Source: Mantis religiosa (taxonomy: Eukaryota; Arthropoda; Insecta; Mantodea; Mantidae). From it: 64,000 bases of DNA. Of this stretch, positions 24,425 through 37,979 are shown piece by piece; position 1 is the first letter of the stretch, and every line of letters begins with the position of its first letter. Position numbers and translations under genes: made by a program. Where the stretch lies: the NCBI GenBank assembly GCA_030765055.1, contig CM060958.1, forward strand, positions 76,956,985 through 77,020,984, written 5' to 3'. Under the pieces are notes generated by a model. That model did not search any database. It was not told the DNA's origin and saw only the letters and a program-made list of their open reading frames with translations.

Positions 24425-24535
24425 GAAGTATACTTGCACTGTGGCGTAGGGGCTAAGCCATCATGCCTTACTTCCCTGCCAAGGAATACAGCCCGGATTC
24501 GATCCCACCCCTTTGTGGACAAACTTTTCATTAAG
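24425..24535 (+). repeat. tRNA-like short repeat
   Basis: GCACTGTGGCGTAGGGGCTA resembles an A-box region and GGATTCGATCCC a B box, about 50 bases apart. Probably another tRNA-derived SINE head. Only one copy seen. Confidence 0.5.
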
Positions 24536-24577
24536 CACTTAGAAGATATCATGGAGAATGAGTGATTAGATCGCTCG

Positions 24578-24790
24578 AGTCTCACCAAGGTAGCTCAGGT
24601 TCGATCCCAGGCGACCGCAAAGTGAGTTCTGTAGTGGACAACACGGCGCTGGGGCGAGTTTTCCCTCGGATCTCCGGTTTCCTACGCCATCTCATTCCAC
24701 CGATGCTCCATCTTCATGTATCATCATTGTCACCTTCTGCGGTGCCACATGCTGTAAAAGCGCCGTTAAACGCTACACATTTTCATGGAA
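24578..24790 (+). repeat. Family D SINE-like repeat
   Basis: Plus copy of the repeat at 16085-16348, starting inside the tRNA-like head (GGTTCGATCCCAGGCGACCG) and continuing through GTGGACAACACGGCGCTGGG and CTCCGGTTTCCTACGCCATC. Confidence 0.75.
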
Positions 24791-24999
24791 CATGAAGTTA
24801 TTTTAAACGGCACCTTTCAAGATTAAAAATACCTTGATTAAAACCCATTAAACATTTATGCACAGAACTATCGTGCTTGGTGAAATATACATTAATTAAA
24901 ATCCCAAAATGTACAGAAAGCTCACGCTATAAGTATCCAGCAAATTTAAAGGGGAATTGAACATACTTGTTAAACGTAAGCCAATGTTATCCTGGCTAC

Positions 25000-25110
25000 A
25001 CTGAGCCAAGTGGGGTCGGCTAATGTGTGTGACTGGTATTCGTGAGATCACGGGTTCAATCCCTGTCGACCGCGCTCTCTTTTCGTGGTTTTCCCCTGTC
25101 ATTTAATTCA
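25000..25110 (+). repeat. tRNA-like short repeat
   Basis: Has a B box (GGGTTCAATCCC) preceded by a degenerate A-box-like region and followed by CGACCGCGC and CGTGGTTTTCCCCTGTCAT. Looks like a tRNA-derived SINE head, perhaps a relative of family D. Confidence 0.45.
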
Positions 25111-26111
25111 ACTCCATACCACGAGTTATTTTACATCATTTCCGTTCATTTTATTTCCTTATCATATTTCAGACTCGCGGTGTATGGCGCTGCAGGACAG
25201 ATGATGCGAATGCTTGCGCATGGTAACAGCTGTTTTCGGTGTTGGGCGGCGTTGTGAGGTCGCTGTTCCCTGGTGGGGCGGAAGAGGACCGTCGACCTGC
25301 CGCTGAGCAGCATTGAAGAACTCTCAGCACTTGCAGAGCATCTCTGTGACCTGTGCCCTCCTGAGTTTACCCCCACCTCCAAATGGGGGACGATGTTATA
25401 TTGCAATATATCTGTGTAGAGATAACAGAGAGCGATGGGCCCTCCTTCGAACCCTTTGTTCGTTTGCTTTGGTCTCTAACCTTCGCAAAGAAAACACACT
25501 CTTCAGTGTGTACCCTATGCAGTTGACTATGTCTATGACAAGGGACGGGGCGGTCACATCTCACTCACCTCAACTCAAAGTGACGACCACCACCCCCAGG
25601 AGAGCATTAACCGCAGCCGGCAACCAGACAGCTCACAGTGACACATAGAACGTCCTTAAGATTCCAAACCTTAAAACCTGCTGTTGAGAGAAGCCTTTCC
25701 TCTGGTGGATACGAGAGTACCCGAGTCATCGTAACTGGCTCTCTAGGTCTTATATAGCTAGTACAGATAGTACCAGAACTAAATCAAAATATGAATTGGG
25801 TAACTTCCTTTATTTTTTTATAGGAACACTGAAAATACTGCTATTTGGTTGAAATTGTAGGAAACCGGAGTATATGAACAACCATGTACCATAATATCTC
25901 TTTTGGTTGCGAAATGACTGTGCAAGGAATAGAAAAATATATTTGTAGACAATAAAAGAATGATAAAACAGCTAAGTTGTTCGAAGTACACACGAATCTC
26001 CAATCGTTTACATTTAGCTTTATGTAGCATCTGAAAATTATAACTATGGCGAAAGCATTCAGAAAATGAAAATGTATTGAAGAATTCAGGTAAGCAATAA
26101 GGCCTTTTTTG
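25111..26111. other. No recognisable feature; GC-richer patch
   Basis: 25180-25740 is more GC-rich than its surroundings and contains short overlapping open frames on both strands. I cannot assign it. It may be a mobile-element end. Confidence 0.35.
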
Positions 26112-26333
26112 TAATTTACGTCCGCCAACGTCAAGTCATATCGGACGATAAGTGAAATTGAATGAAATGATGCTTAAATGAGCCCAGGGGCCATCGAGCT
26201 TAGACTTACCCGACATTTGTCTTTCAGGATAAGGGAAAACCCCGTAAAAAGCCTTCTCCTGACCGAGATTCGAACTCGGGACGTCTTGCACGTGAGGTAG
26301 AAATACTACCATCCACGCTAACGGGCTGGGCTG
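26112..26333 (-). repeat. Family A SINE
   Basis: Minus copy with B box (GAGTTCGAATCTCGG) and body to TATGACTTGACGTTGGCGG. A short segment between body and head is missing relative to other copies. Confidence 0.82.
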
Positions 26334-26894
26334 CAACAATGAATGTCATACAGGTGGCCCATTGAAATAATTGTGTTTTAAGAATTTCAAAATTTTTTTG
26401 TTAGGTAAGTTTGGCCTCTTCTCTATGACTTCCAAATAATAAGAAGTTATATATAATCCATTCCAAATTAGAATACTTTCTGTGTATGGCCAGAAGATTC
26501 AGAAATACATTTTGCTATGAAATTATCTTAAACATATAGGATGTTAGTCAAAACTGTTAGATCCTTTTTGTGAGAGATTAAACAACGTAATAATACTGAA
26601 ACATTTACCATATCAATTTTATTGTAGTTTGGCATATAGAAGTTGATTAAAAATATTTCGCCAAATCTTTATAAGATACCGAACTTAGAAGCAAGTTTGG
26701 TCAAATCATGATCTAGTTCACCTGCGTAGTTGTTCGGTTCATAGAAATTAAGACAAAGATATTCGCTGTACCAATTACTTAAATAGTACTCTGGCTTTTT
26801 GTTATTATAACTACACTATGTTTATCGAATTTCGATATTGGTATAGCAAATGACTTACTAGAAAGGTTTATCAAGATCTCTTCCAAACTAAGAG
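26334..26894. other. No recognisable feature
   Basis: AT-rich sequence without a visible element. Confidence 0.45.
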
Positions 26895-27230
26895 GAGAAG
26901 TAGAGTCAGATTGAAAATTTCAATGCCTTAGCCGGGATTTAAACCTTAGATCTCCCGGTGTCCGTCTGGTTGCTCTTAACCATTGAGCTGCCATGGCAGC
27001 TTGCCAGCATGACATTAAATTCTTCAAGTGGCTTGTATTTTTGCCAATAAAACATTAGGAGTTCTCACATACAATGAGACACGCACCTTATGTGACGACT
27101 TACGATGCTGTACTTAAGCTTCAGACCTCAAAGTTAGACTACTACTACTAATAAATTTATTTGTCAGTTTGCCTCTACTTATCCAAATCTTGCCTTATAT
27201 ACGGCTAGTATGGAGGAACAATTTAATTTC
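26895..27230. repeat. Family B composite, diverged
   Basis: Minus family B head near 26935-27000 and body, then a break at about 27135 (ACTACTACTACTAATAAATT) and the plus-orientation end (CTCTACTTATCC to AATTTAATTTCC). It is again a minus-then-plus arrangement, in an old copy. Confidence 0.72.
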
Positions 27231-27427
27231 CAGTAAGAGGATAACTTACAAGCCATTCGAATTATAGGCAACAAAAGAATGCTATGTTCATTTAAGCCAC
27301 TGTTCAAAAAGTTTTGCATACTTCCTTTGGCATATGTTTATATACTGGAGACAGCTTTATTTGTAAAAAGAAATAGATTTAACTTTCCAAACAACGAAAG
27401 TGTTCATATTGTGACTTTGTGGGTCCG

Positions 27428-27898
27428 TGAAATTAAAAGTCCAATTGCACAAACTCAATATGTTCTTTATTTCTACCGAATTACAGTTGGAACACTTGCC
27501 GATTACATAGAATTACGTAGCGCACACAATTACAATTCACCAGTTCGTCTGTCACAGGTCCACTCTGCACTCGCAATTACGTACAGCTCCTCCGATGCAC
27601 GTACACAGTCTTCCAGTCCGTTCACTAGCACGGCGCTCCTCCGGCTGCTCGCCAAGAACTGACTGACTCATCCACTGCAGGACTTATATAGGGAAGATCG
27701 CCGTTTCTGGAAGTCTCGCGGTTCAGTGAATCTTCCCGACTGTTCCAGACGTCAGGGAGGGGGAAAGAGATGACTAGTGCTGTTTTTCCAACCATCCCCC
27801 TCGTTAGCGCTACAAGATAAATGGGTAGGCGTGAACTGAATGCCTCCTGTCGCCTACCCGCCTGCTAGCTGGTCGGGCCTTCCGATAATTAGGTGACA
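27428..27898 (-). repeat. Probable solo LTR (Gypsy-like)
   Basis: On the minus strand it begins TGTCACCTAATTATCGG and ends TTTTAATTTCA. A TATA box (CTATATAAGTCCTGC) lies near 27685 and the polyadenylation signal AATAAAGAAC near 27465. The order TATA, then AATAAA, then a short end is LTR-like. The segment at 35958-36296 has the same design and the same end words (ATTGGACTTTTAATT and AATAAAGAACAT). No internal retroviral genes adjoin, and no target duplication was found here. Confidence 0.6.
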
Positions 27899-27899
27899 A

Positions 27900-28315
27900 T
27901 GTGCATTACACGAGGTATATTAAGGATATACACATAACCTCAATCAGAACTACAATGTTTAAGAATGGAGTACTGCATCCCTGCACAATGGTTTACAATT
28001 CCCTTCCTAATGACATCAAAAGCATAGATAACTACAACGTGTTTAAAACTAGAACAAGGGCTTTCTTGCAGGAGCACTGCTTTTACACAGTAAAGGAATA
28101 TCTGCAATTTAACAAATCCAGATAATCATAAAACATGAATTAAATTAGCTTGTTCATTTCTCTCATTTATAATTATATCCAATATGTGTTACATTATAAC
28201 TGAATGTAGGTTGGGTAAATTTGTGTAAATTTACTGACGTATCCTATATCAAGGTACTATGTACAGATTTGATTTTAAAGGACGAATAAGTTTGAATTGA
28301 ATTGAACTTATGGAC
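27900..28315 (+). pseudogene. LINE 3' end (CR1/jockey-like)
   Basis: The plus strand reads VYNSLPNDIKSIDNYNVFKT followed by RAFLQEHCFYTVKEYL and a stop at 28123. This is the usual C-terminus of CR1/jockey-like LINE proteins. The 3' end has TTGAATTGAATTGAA, a likely short simple-repeat tail. 5'-truncated. Confidence 0.75.
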
Positions 28316-28699
28316 AACTACGATAAAATCAAGGACATCATTATTTCTATTATGAAAGTATGGAATTTCATGAAAAGAACGCCGCATAGAAAAAAATTAT
28401 CAATAATGAAACAATAGTAAAAGAAAACAGACGTAAACTGCAACAAAAGTGCTATTGATGTTAAATTACTCAACCTACAGCAATTATTAGAGATAAATAA
28501 AGAATATTAGTAATTTTTAATATTTTACGAATTTATAGGAATATTATCACTACTCTATGGTATAAAAATTGTATATTTAGCTGAAAATCCAAAACATGAC
28601 CATCGCAGAATGGTATCCCAATGTTGAATTCACAAAATAATAAATTATTATAAAGTCCACTTTCACCGTCACTTTAATATCTATATTAACGATGCCATA
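28316..28699. other. No recognisable feature
   Basis: AT-rich; nothing recognised. Confidence 0.45.
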
Positions 28700-29440
28700 T
28701 CTGATTGGCGGACAAAATTAGACCTTGCATTTTATAATTAGAATTATATATTCAGATACTTTATTTTTTTCAGGCGACCAAGCGTTACATATATTAAATA
28801 AAACTGTCTGTCAATATAGTTTAACAATACCTACAAACAGAACAGAAGTTTTAGCCTTTAAGGGGTCCATTACCATAAGAACCAAAATATTATTAGAAGG
28901 AAAACCCGGTGAACAAGTCAACTGCTTTAATAATCTTGTTTGTAGTATCACTTATTTTAAAAATAGTGACATTTTAAATAAAATCAACAAATTGAATGGT
29001 ATATGTGTCACCATAAAGACAACCTTAAAAAATTCGAGAAGAGAGACTAAATTAAAGGTTTATAAAGTAATGGCGGTTTATATATTATTATATGGCAGTG
29101 AATTTTGAACTTCAACAAAAAATAACAAATGATTAAAACAGCAGAAATGAAGTTTTTAAGAAATGTAGCAGGATATAATCTTATAGATAAGCAAAGAAGT
29201 GAGGAAATTCGAAAAGAAATGAATATTTTTAAGTTAAAACAATATAGAAATAACTGGAGGGAACGTGTCAACAGAATGAATGATAGCCGCATTCCAAAAT
29301 TAGTTCTAGATTTCAAACCATTAGGTAGAAGAAATATTGGTAGACCAAGTAAAAGATGGATACACATTTAATTTAAAATTTATGAGGCTGGAACAAGCCT
29401 TGATGGCTTACACCGTGAAAAGTTGATAATAATGATTATA
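28700..29440 (+). pseudogene. LINE reverse-transcriptase C-terminal part, broken
   Basis: 28725-29108 reads FSGDQALHILNKTV (a degraded catalytic box, normally ADD), then NSRRETKLKVYKVMAVYILL and LYGSEF. After a stop, 29129-29371 has AEMKFLRNVAGYN, RERVNRMNDSRIPKL and GRRNIGRPSKRW. The same order appears on the minus strand at 33475-33008, so the two are one family. The 3' end is near 29440. Confidence 0.78.
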
Positions 29441-30256
29441 AAGCTATAAGGTGACGGAATACTGAGGCCCTCGAAAGTGATAGTAAGGGGAATGTTATTA
29501 AGAATAATTAATAGTGAGTAACTGATCTAATAATTTTATATAATTCTAATATCCAAAATGTTATTTTTCGTTACTTTAAATTTGCATTTATAATACCTTA
29601 AATTCCCCAAGCAGCCTGAAGTGTATACATTAATTTTAGATTTGACCATTCCATCATAGGGGTAAACATAAAACATTAATACTCACGTATGTATGTAGAT
29701 ATGCAAGGCTACCGAGATCAAGGAATACTGGAAGAAGGAGATAGTACAGAATGCTACCAATGTATTTGAATACAGAACGAAGAAAGTATAAGATATGTTA
29801 CGTATAACTTTTAAAGTTTTGTTTCTTAAAGCTGTAAACTATGTTGCTTTCTGATAAGCATCTTTTAACGTATTAGGCATAATATAATAAATGGACGTTC
29901 GTTTCAAGATACATCGCCAACCGCACTGTCTTAAATATTTAACGCACACTCATATCTTTGCAAGATGAAAAACAGATAATACAAATACATAAAAATATCA
30001 CATCCTCATAGGTGGTGCAAACTTGAAGCAAACTACGACTAATTAAGCCCAGAATATAATAATTACCTTCCATGTTAATTAAATTTAAAGCTGCACAGCA
30101 AACTTCGTTAGAATCTAATTAATTTATGTCATTAGGTCGTGCACTTCAATATGAGTACGCCTGAGTGCAAAAAAGTGGGCGATTTAGGTTTCTCAACCCG
30201 AATAACGAGTAGATGTCTGCGAATGAATTGATGATTTCGTCTATGATGATGATTGA
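29441..30256. other. No recognisable feature
   Basis: AT-rich spacer left of the ATT array. Confidence 0.45.
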
Positions 30257-31581
<1,325 letters not shown>

Positions 31582-31659
31582 CGTTGTTATTGCTCTTGTT
31601 TACTCAAATTCTTACCATCGAGAAAATTATAGAAAACAATTAGGCAGTAAAATATTTAT

Positions 31660-32345
31660 TCGGCGGGACTATTGGTTTCGATGTACTGACCAATTCGAAA
31701 CACTTTACGGTGCTTAGCTAATATAGTGCGATCCAAATAAACCGGAACTATTTCAATAGACCCTAACTTTTGCACCAATAATAGCACACGCGTGAAACTT
31801 TGGGAGAATATAATACACTGTTTATATTTCAGAGAAAATGATGGAAGTTTGCTCCACCAGCATCTATACATGTTTGTACTCGTCTCACCATATTCTCTGA
31901 AGTTTTATGGAAAGTATCCTCGCCAATGTTACTTATTTCGGTTAGAATGGATTACTTGAGAACATCAATTGTCTGTGGCCTATTCTTGTACATTATTTTA
32001 TTTAGATACCAATACAAGAAAAAATCCGGTGAGGTTAGCTCAGGGGATCTGGAGACCATAGGCTCTTTGAGATTATTCGATTATCAAGGAAACCGGTTAC
32101 AAGTTCCATGGTGTCATTAGATGTATGACACGTTGCTCCATTTTACTGGCAATAACTTTCTCTCAATTCGATATCATCAAGCTGCTCCACAAATGTCTCG
32201 AAGATACCCATGTTAACTTCAGTGTCTACTGTTGTATCAAAGAAAATGGGACCAACGATCCATAGATGCTGGTGAAGGACACTTCCAACATTTCTCTGAG
32301 ATGTAATCTCCCAATTGTGTATGACACATTTCATCTCGGAATAAG
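31660..32345 (-). pseudogene. Degenerate DDE-type transposase (Tc1/mariner-related)
   Basis: On the minus strand 32334-32143 reads PIFFDTTVDTEVN, then VEQLDDIELRESYCQ and an NGATCHTSNDTM-like block (DGA.CH motif of DDE transposases with the Asp replaced by Asn). Downstream blocks include a PDFFLWY-like region near 32030 and TCIDAGGANFHHFL near 31850, a common C-terminus of such insect transposases. Many frame changes. Element ends were not found. Confidence 0.6.
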
Positions 32346-32546
32346 TTAAAATTGAAAAAGCAGTAAATTACATAGATAATTTGTTCATACATTGAAATAT
32401 TTAGTAGCGTATGATGGAAGTCAAGGAAGCTTCAAGTATTGTTTCTAGATAACGCAAATATGAAGTGTGAAGTCATATTTTCAAGATTGCTCCCTGTGAT
32501 AAAGGTTTAATTGACGCTAATTACATATTAAACAGGTACTATATGT
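32346..32546. other. No recognisable feature
   Basis: Short AT-rich spacer. Confidence 0.4.
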
Positions 32547-32554
32547 CCTTGTTG

Positions 32555-33760
32555 GAAATTAATTGCTCTTTCACACTGGCCGTGTGTAGGCTAAAATATG
32601 GAAAGGTAGAGCCAGACAGAAAAATTCAATGCCATAGCCGGGATTTGAACCAGGGTTACTCCGTTTATGAGAACTCCTAAGTAGTTTACCGGGAAAAACA
32701 CGAGTCAGAAGGAGAATTAATGTCATGTTGGCACGTTGGCCATAGTAGCTCAATTGATTAGAGGGGCTGGACGGAGACCAGAAGATACGTGGTTCAAATC
32801 CCGGCTATGGCATTGAATTTTTCTGTCTGGCTCTACCTTTCCATACTTTAGCCTACACCCGGCCGTGTGAAAGAACAATTAATTTCCTTTAATTGACCTA
32901 ATACTGGTTAACTATAAAGCTTCTTCTTCTTCTACCTCCATGGATTAGGCTATAGCCTGTTCCGGTCTCACGTCGATTCATCGTTTCCTAGGTCGTCCTA
33001 TTGATCTTCATCCTTTCGGTTTATATTCCATTATTTGTTTAGGAATTCTCTCTGGAGTCATTCTTCCTAAATATTGGAGCGAATTTTCTCTATATCCCAT
33101 TAATTTTAATAAAACAGAATTGATGTTTAATTCATTTCTTATGTCTTCATTTCTAAGTTGATCTTCCCTTGTACATCCCTTAACAGATCTTAGGAAACGC
33201 ATTTCTGCTGCTTGTATTTTACTAAAATCTTTGTTCCTTAATGTCCATTTCTCGCTTCCATATAGCAAGGCAGGGAGTGCCATGACAGAATAAAATTTTA
33301 ATTGAGTTTCTCTTCTTGTTTTATCTTTTAGTGTTCTCTTAATTGTTCCAGTTACTGCTTGAAACTTACTTATTTTCTGATTTATATCTTGATCCATTTC
33401 ATAACTTAGGTCGCATCCAAGATACTTAAAATGTGACACTTGTTCAATAATATTATTCTCAATTAGAATTTCCAATTAGAATTCTAATTGAAATTTTAAT
33501 TGAGTTAACTATAAAGCCCGGGCCTTAAAACACTTACAGTATAGTAAGTCACCATTAAGGTAGTTGTCTCATGTTTTTATGAGAACTCCTAAGTGGTTTA
33601 CCGGGAAAAACAAGAGTCAGTTGGAAAATTTAATGTCATGTCGGCATGTTGGCCATAGTAGCTCAATTGGTTAGAGTGGCTGGATGGAGACCAGGAGATC
33701 CGTGGTTCAAATCCCGGCTATGGTATTGAATTTTTCAGTCTGACTCTAGCTTTCCATTTC
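32555..33760. mobile_element. Family B composite with a nested LINE
   Basis: The family B composite starts with a minus end (GAAATTAATTGCTCTTTCAC), turns into plus units with tRNA-like heads near 32738-32812 and 33651-33721, and is split by a LINE at 32921-33503. Outer flanks share CCTTGTTG (32547-32554 and 33761-33768), a probable target duplication of the composite. The order of events is family B first, then the LINE. Confidence 0.82.
32921..33503 (-). mobile_element. 5'-truncated LINE, short GAA tail, 14-bp target duplication
   Basis: Flanked by GTTAACTATAAAGC at 32907-32920 and 33504-33517. The 3' end is at the left, with four GAA repeats as tail. The minus-strand frame 33475-33008 is open for 155 codons: VSHFKYLGCDLSYEMDQD, LKFYSVMALPALLYGSEKWT, AAEMRFLRSVKGCTRED and a basic end. 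It lacks the catalytic core, so it was dead on arrival. The odd AATTAGAATTTCCAATT-type sequence at its 5' end may be a twin-priming or filler trace. Confidence 0.9.
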
Positions 33761-33768
33761 CCTTGTTG

Positions 33769-34339
33769 TAAGATTCTGGTTTCCGAGTTACATGCAATGT
33801 GTAAAAAATGAAATTAATACAAAAGCTCCGTATGGACTCTCTACACAAAGTCATATATGGACTTAACTTTTAGGTGAACACTCCAAATGTAAGAGAATCG
33901 ATCATATAGGTGTAACTACATCAACGTAATATAGCCAGACATACACGATTCCCTTACGCCCTGTCAATTCAGTCACTGCTACTCCAATAATAATAGTCAA
34001 TGAACTGAATAATCGGCAATATTAACATTCAGCTGGAATATTGAGCAAATGTTTGTATGAGATACTGTTTAACTTGTAAAGTTGAGCACACTGTTACATT
34101 GTTTAGTTAATTGTCACCTTCGCAGCCACTTGAAAGCCCAAAGATATGTGGTACACCGTCACAGAAGATACAAAACAGATCTTATACGTTACACATCTAT
34201 ATTAAAATTACAAAGGGAGAAAATTTGTTAGTGCCTACGTATAACCTCAAAAACCACTCAATCCATTTTGTCAATTCTTTCAATTTGTTTAAAGTTTAAA
34301 GTATAACTGGTTAGGTTATACCGGAAAAAGAAAAAAATT
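33769..34339. other. No recognisable feature
   Basis: No gene recognised. Confidence 0.4.
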
Positions 34340-34495
34340 AGTGAAATGATGCTCAAATGTGCTCAGAGTCCGTAGAGCTCACAGTTACCCGCCATTCATG
34401 TTTCCGAATAAGATAGAACCCCGAAAAAAAAAAACATTATCCAGATGACTCATCCTGTCGAAGATGCGAACTCAGAGCCTCCTTTTCACCATTAG
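34340..34495 (-). repeat. Family A SINE, strongly diverged
   Basis: Minus-strand body (GTGAAATGATGCTCAAATG, then TTATCCAGATGACTCATCCT) and a degraded B box. The tRNA head is incomplete. Confidence 0.6.
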
Positions 34496-34664
34496 AAACA
34501 CAAATTCATTCGTCGGACATGGCACCTTCTAATTTCATTGCATGAATTATTAAAATATTTAATATCATAAAATACAAACACACGAAGAATTTTCATTCCT
34601 CCTGTAAATACAGGATATAATTGATAATACTGGTAATGCAATTAAAACAATAACAGTCTGTTCA

Positions 34665-35725
34665 CAGGAAATTAATTGTTCTTTCACACTATCCATGTGT
34701 AGGATGCACTATGAAAGAGTAGAGGCAGACTGAAAATTTCAATGCCATACCGGGATTTGAACCACGGATCTTCTGGTCTCTGTCCAGCCGCTCTACTATG
34801 GCCAACGTGCCAACATGACATTAAATTCTCCAACAGACTCGTGTTTTTTTCCGGTGAACCACTAGGACTTCTCATAAACACATGAGACAACTACCTTAAT
34901 GGCGACTTACTATGCTGTAAGTACTTTAAGGCCCGGGCTTTATAGTTCGGACCACTATTAAGTATAATTAATGGAAATTAATTGTTCTTTCACACTAGCC
35001 GTGTGTAGAACGCACTGTGAAAGGGTAGAGCCAGGCTGAAAAATTCAATGCCATAGCCGGGATTTGAACCGCGGATCTTCTGGTATCCATCCAGTCGCCC
35101 CGTAGGGGAGGAGATCCGTCCCCTTCAGCTGCCGTGGTGCTGGCGCTGCGGACCCCTAGCCTCGTGGTACCTCTGACGTTACTAGAGGATACACTGACTC
35201 TGGTTTTTCCCGGAAAACCACTAGGAGTTCTCATAAACACATGAGACAACTACCTTAATGGCGACTTACTATGCTGTAAGTACTCTAAGGCCCGGGCTTT
35301 ATAGTTCGGACCACTATTAATTGTTCCTTCACACTAGCCGTGTGTAGGACGCACTAGGAAAGAGTAGAGACGGACTGAAAAATCCAATACCATAGCCAGG
35401 ATTTGAACCACGGATCTTCTGGTATCCGTCCAGTCGCTCTAAACCATTGAGCTACTATGGCCAACGTGCCAACATGACATTAATTGTACCTAATAGTGGT
35501 CCGAACTATAAGGCCCGAGCCCTAAAGTACTTACAGTATAGTAAGTCGCCATTAAGGTAGTTGTCTCATGTGTTTATGAGATCTCCCAGTGGTTTACCGG
35601 CAAAAACACGAGTCAGTTGGAGAATTTAATGTCATGTTGGCACGTTGGCTATAGTAGCTCAATTGTTTAGAGCGGCTTGACGGATACCAGAAGATCCGTG
35701 GTTCAAATCCACAATGTTAAAAGAT
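34665..35725. repeat. Family B cluster of four units, one with a foreign segment
   Basis: Three minus units (landmark near 34727, 35032 and 35367) are followed by a plus unit whose tRNA-like head ends near 35725. In the second unit, 35098-35195 is replaced by a GC-rich segment (AGGGGAGGAGATCCGTCCCC...) not found in other units. The last head stops at its B box (GGTTCAAATCC) and the acceptor end is lost. Confidence 0.8.
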
Positions 35726-35852
35726 GTGGTTATGACTAATGTTAAAGGCACATTTACAAACGTTTGGAATGCCTGAAGTTAAAAATACATGTATTTCATT
35801 GTTATAAGTGCGTTATATTGCAAAGAACGAGACATTGGTATTTAACCGTGTG

Positions 35853-35853
<1 letters not shown>

Positions 35854-35929
<76 letters not shown>
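35854..35929. repeat. TG microsatellite
   Basis: About 38 perfect TG repeats. The Cys-Val and Thr-His reading frames through it are not genes. Confidence 0.97.
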
Positions 35930-35930
<1 letters not shown>

Positions 35931-35957
35931 ACACGCGTGGAAGATTAAATGTATATA

Positions 35958-36296
35958 TTGTGAATTCGTGAATTCGTAGAATTAAAAGTCCAATTTGCAT
36001 AAATTCCAAATGTTCTTTATTTCCATAAAAATACACTTTGATCAAATCTTACAGTAGCAGATTTACATAACATACACAAATACAAGACACTGTCTCGATA
36101 AATTAGCCACGGCTTCTTTTATATACCCGCTCACTGTTTGAGAAATTACCGGTATTCTCTATAACAAACAAGACGGCACTGGAACCTTCCAGTTATCCAT
36201 CTTTATCTGTTTCGGCTAGCATTTTATCTCCGCGTTGCCCTATCTGAGCCTTCGTACGTGCCGTCCTCGCATCGTCGCAACAATGCGTTGGCGACA
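35958..36296 (-). repeat. Probable solo LTR
   Basis: The minus strand starts TGTCGCCAACGCATTG, has a TATA box (GGGTATATAAAAG near 36125) and AATAAAGAAC near 36015, and ends in AATTCACAA. The flanks share ATATA (35953-35957 and 36297-36301), a fitting 5-bp target duplication. It shares end words with the LTR at 27428-27898. No gag or pol adjoins. Confidence 0.62.
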
Positions 36297-36301
36297 ATAT
36301 A

Positions 36302-36535
36302 CATTTTCCCAAAATATTCAAAATACATAAAATTTTATTACTTAATAATATTTCTATAAACGCAAAGGTAACAGTTCCTAAATATCACCTTTAATACAAA
36401 CACACGTTCATGTAAAATTCGTTTGTGCAGTTAACATGCTTTATCCATTGAATAATTTTAATGAATGAGCCTTTCTTATTAAAGCATACTTAAGAATTAT
36501 TATTTATGATTTCGTTGGCTGACTCACGCTTCATA
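36302..36535. other. No recognisable feature
   Basis: AT-rich spacer. Confidence 0.4.
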
Positions 36536-37454
36536 TACGACGGCTGTTCAATAAAGAATGGTCACAATTTTTTTGACAATGTACCTTTACTCATGCTCAT
36601 AATTTTGATGATCTTTCTCAAAATAGTCTCCCCTGAATGCGATGCACTTGTCCCAGCGTTTCTACCATTCTTCAAAGACATGCTGGGAACCATTTTTTGA
36701 GAGATCCTTCAAAATCGCCCCCACAGCCTTCACCACTGTTTCTGATGATGGATAATGCCTCCCACAAAGGCGTTTCTTCAAGCTATGGAATAGAAAAAAG
36801 TCACATGGGGCTAAATCTAGACTATAAGGAAGGTGAGTGATGCCCTTCACGTTGATTTTTGCAAGATATTCAGGAACAACATTGGCAATATGTGGCCGCG
36901 CATTATCGTGGTGTAGCATCCAGCCTACTTCACGGAAATGTGGTATTTTGCGCCTGATATGGACTTGCAATGTTATCAGGACATCCCTGTAATGTTGTCC
37001 AGTTACTGATGTGTGTGCAGGTACAACATGCTGATAAACCATTCCATGAATATCAAAGAATGAGATGACCATAGCTTTCCCAACAGAAGCAACCACTTTT
37101 GCTTTTTGGGGGGTTGGTGATGAAGGAGATTTCCACACTGAGGTTTAGTGTTTGCTTTCAGGATCAAACTGATGTGGTCAAGTTTCATCGGTAGTGATTA
37201 CGTTTGAAATAAACTCCGGATCTTCCTCTAACATCAACTTTAACTGCCTGTTAGCTCCATTGCAGCAGTAGGCGATACTGAACATGTCTGAACTTGACTG
37301 GTTCTCACAGGCGGGAACCAGAAGTACCAACAATGAAACTACTACGGTGTGTTTGCTTCGGATTAAGCTATCAGAATATAATAAGATTGAATTTTAGTGC
37401 GAAAAATTATGACCGTAAAAAATTATGATCGTTCTTTATTGAACAGCCCTCGTA
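36536..37454 (-). mobile_element. Internally deleted mariner (copy 2)
   Basis: Ends CGACGGCTGTTCAATAAAGA and the complement of TCTTTATTGAACAGCCCTCG, with TA at each side. It is about 350 bp shorter than the 827-2095 copy; the lost part covers the helix-turn-helix coding region (about 1500-1880 in copy 1). The minus frame 37138-36662 is open for 158 codons, with HHDNARPH and PYSLDLAPCDFFLF, so the second and third Asp are intact. The first-Asp block is interrupted by a stop just upstream. Confidence 0.9.
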
Positions 37455-37979
37455 GTTAACATTCAGCATATCTCGGAACCCTAGAAAATATAAATGCTTT
37501 TTGTATTTAGGAATGAATGGAGCTATCAGAATATGTAGAGGAGAAAGAACAAAGACGTTATCTCTGACGAAGAAAATCTTAAAAAGCGCAATTTATGACT
37601 GCGTTGCTCAGTTGTCTGCCTATCAAAACACAAATAAAGGAATCACGTCTGGTAGCAGATCCAGGACAATTCCCATAGGCGCCAGTAGAAACTGAAACTA
37701 GGTCATCTGGTTAAAAGAGACGCTCCAAGTGTCTGGGAAATAATAGCAAACAACTTCGCTCTATATAAAAACATTTTGAATGCCGTTAGTGAAACAATGC
37801 AATGTGTATTGAGGTTCACGTGGTAATTCTTTGATGCCGCTGCTCAGCCAACACAATTACGGTAGAACTGCGCTTCTGGTATCACCTTAAACATCGGTGT
37901 ACAGACACAAAGAAATGTACCCCAGGGCCCACCACATATTTAGGTAAGGTGTGAGATCTTAATCACTTTATTTCGTATT
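37455..37979. other. No recognisable feature
   Basis: Short open frame on the plus strand near 37501-37695, with no recognised family. Confidence 0.35.

Noticed and set aside
35842..36045. Cys-Val or Thr-His repeat proteins
   Set aside because: They are readings through a TG microsatellite.
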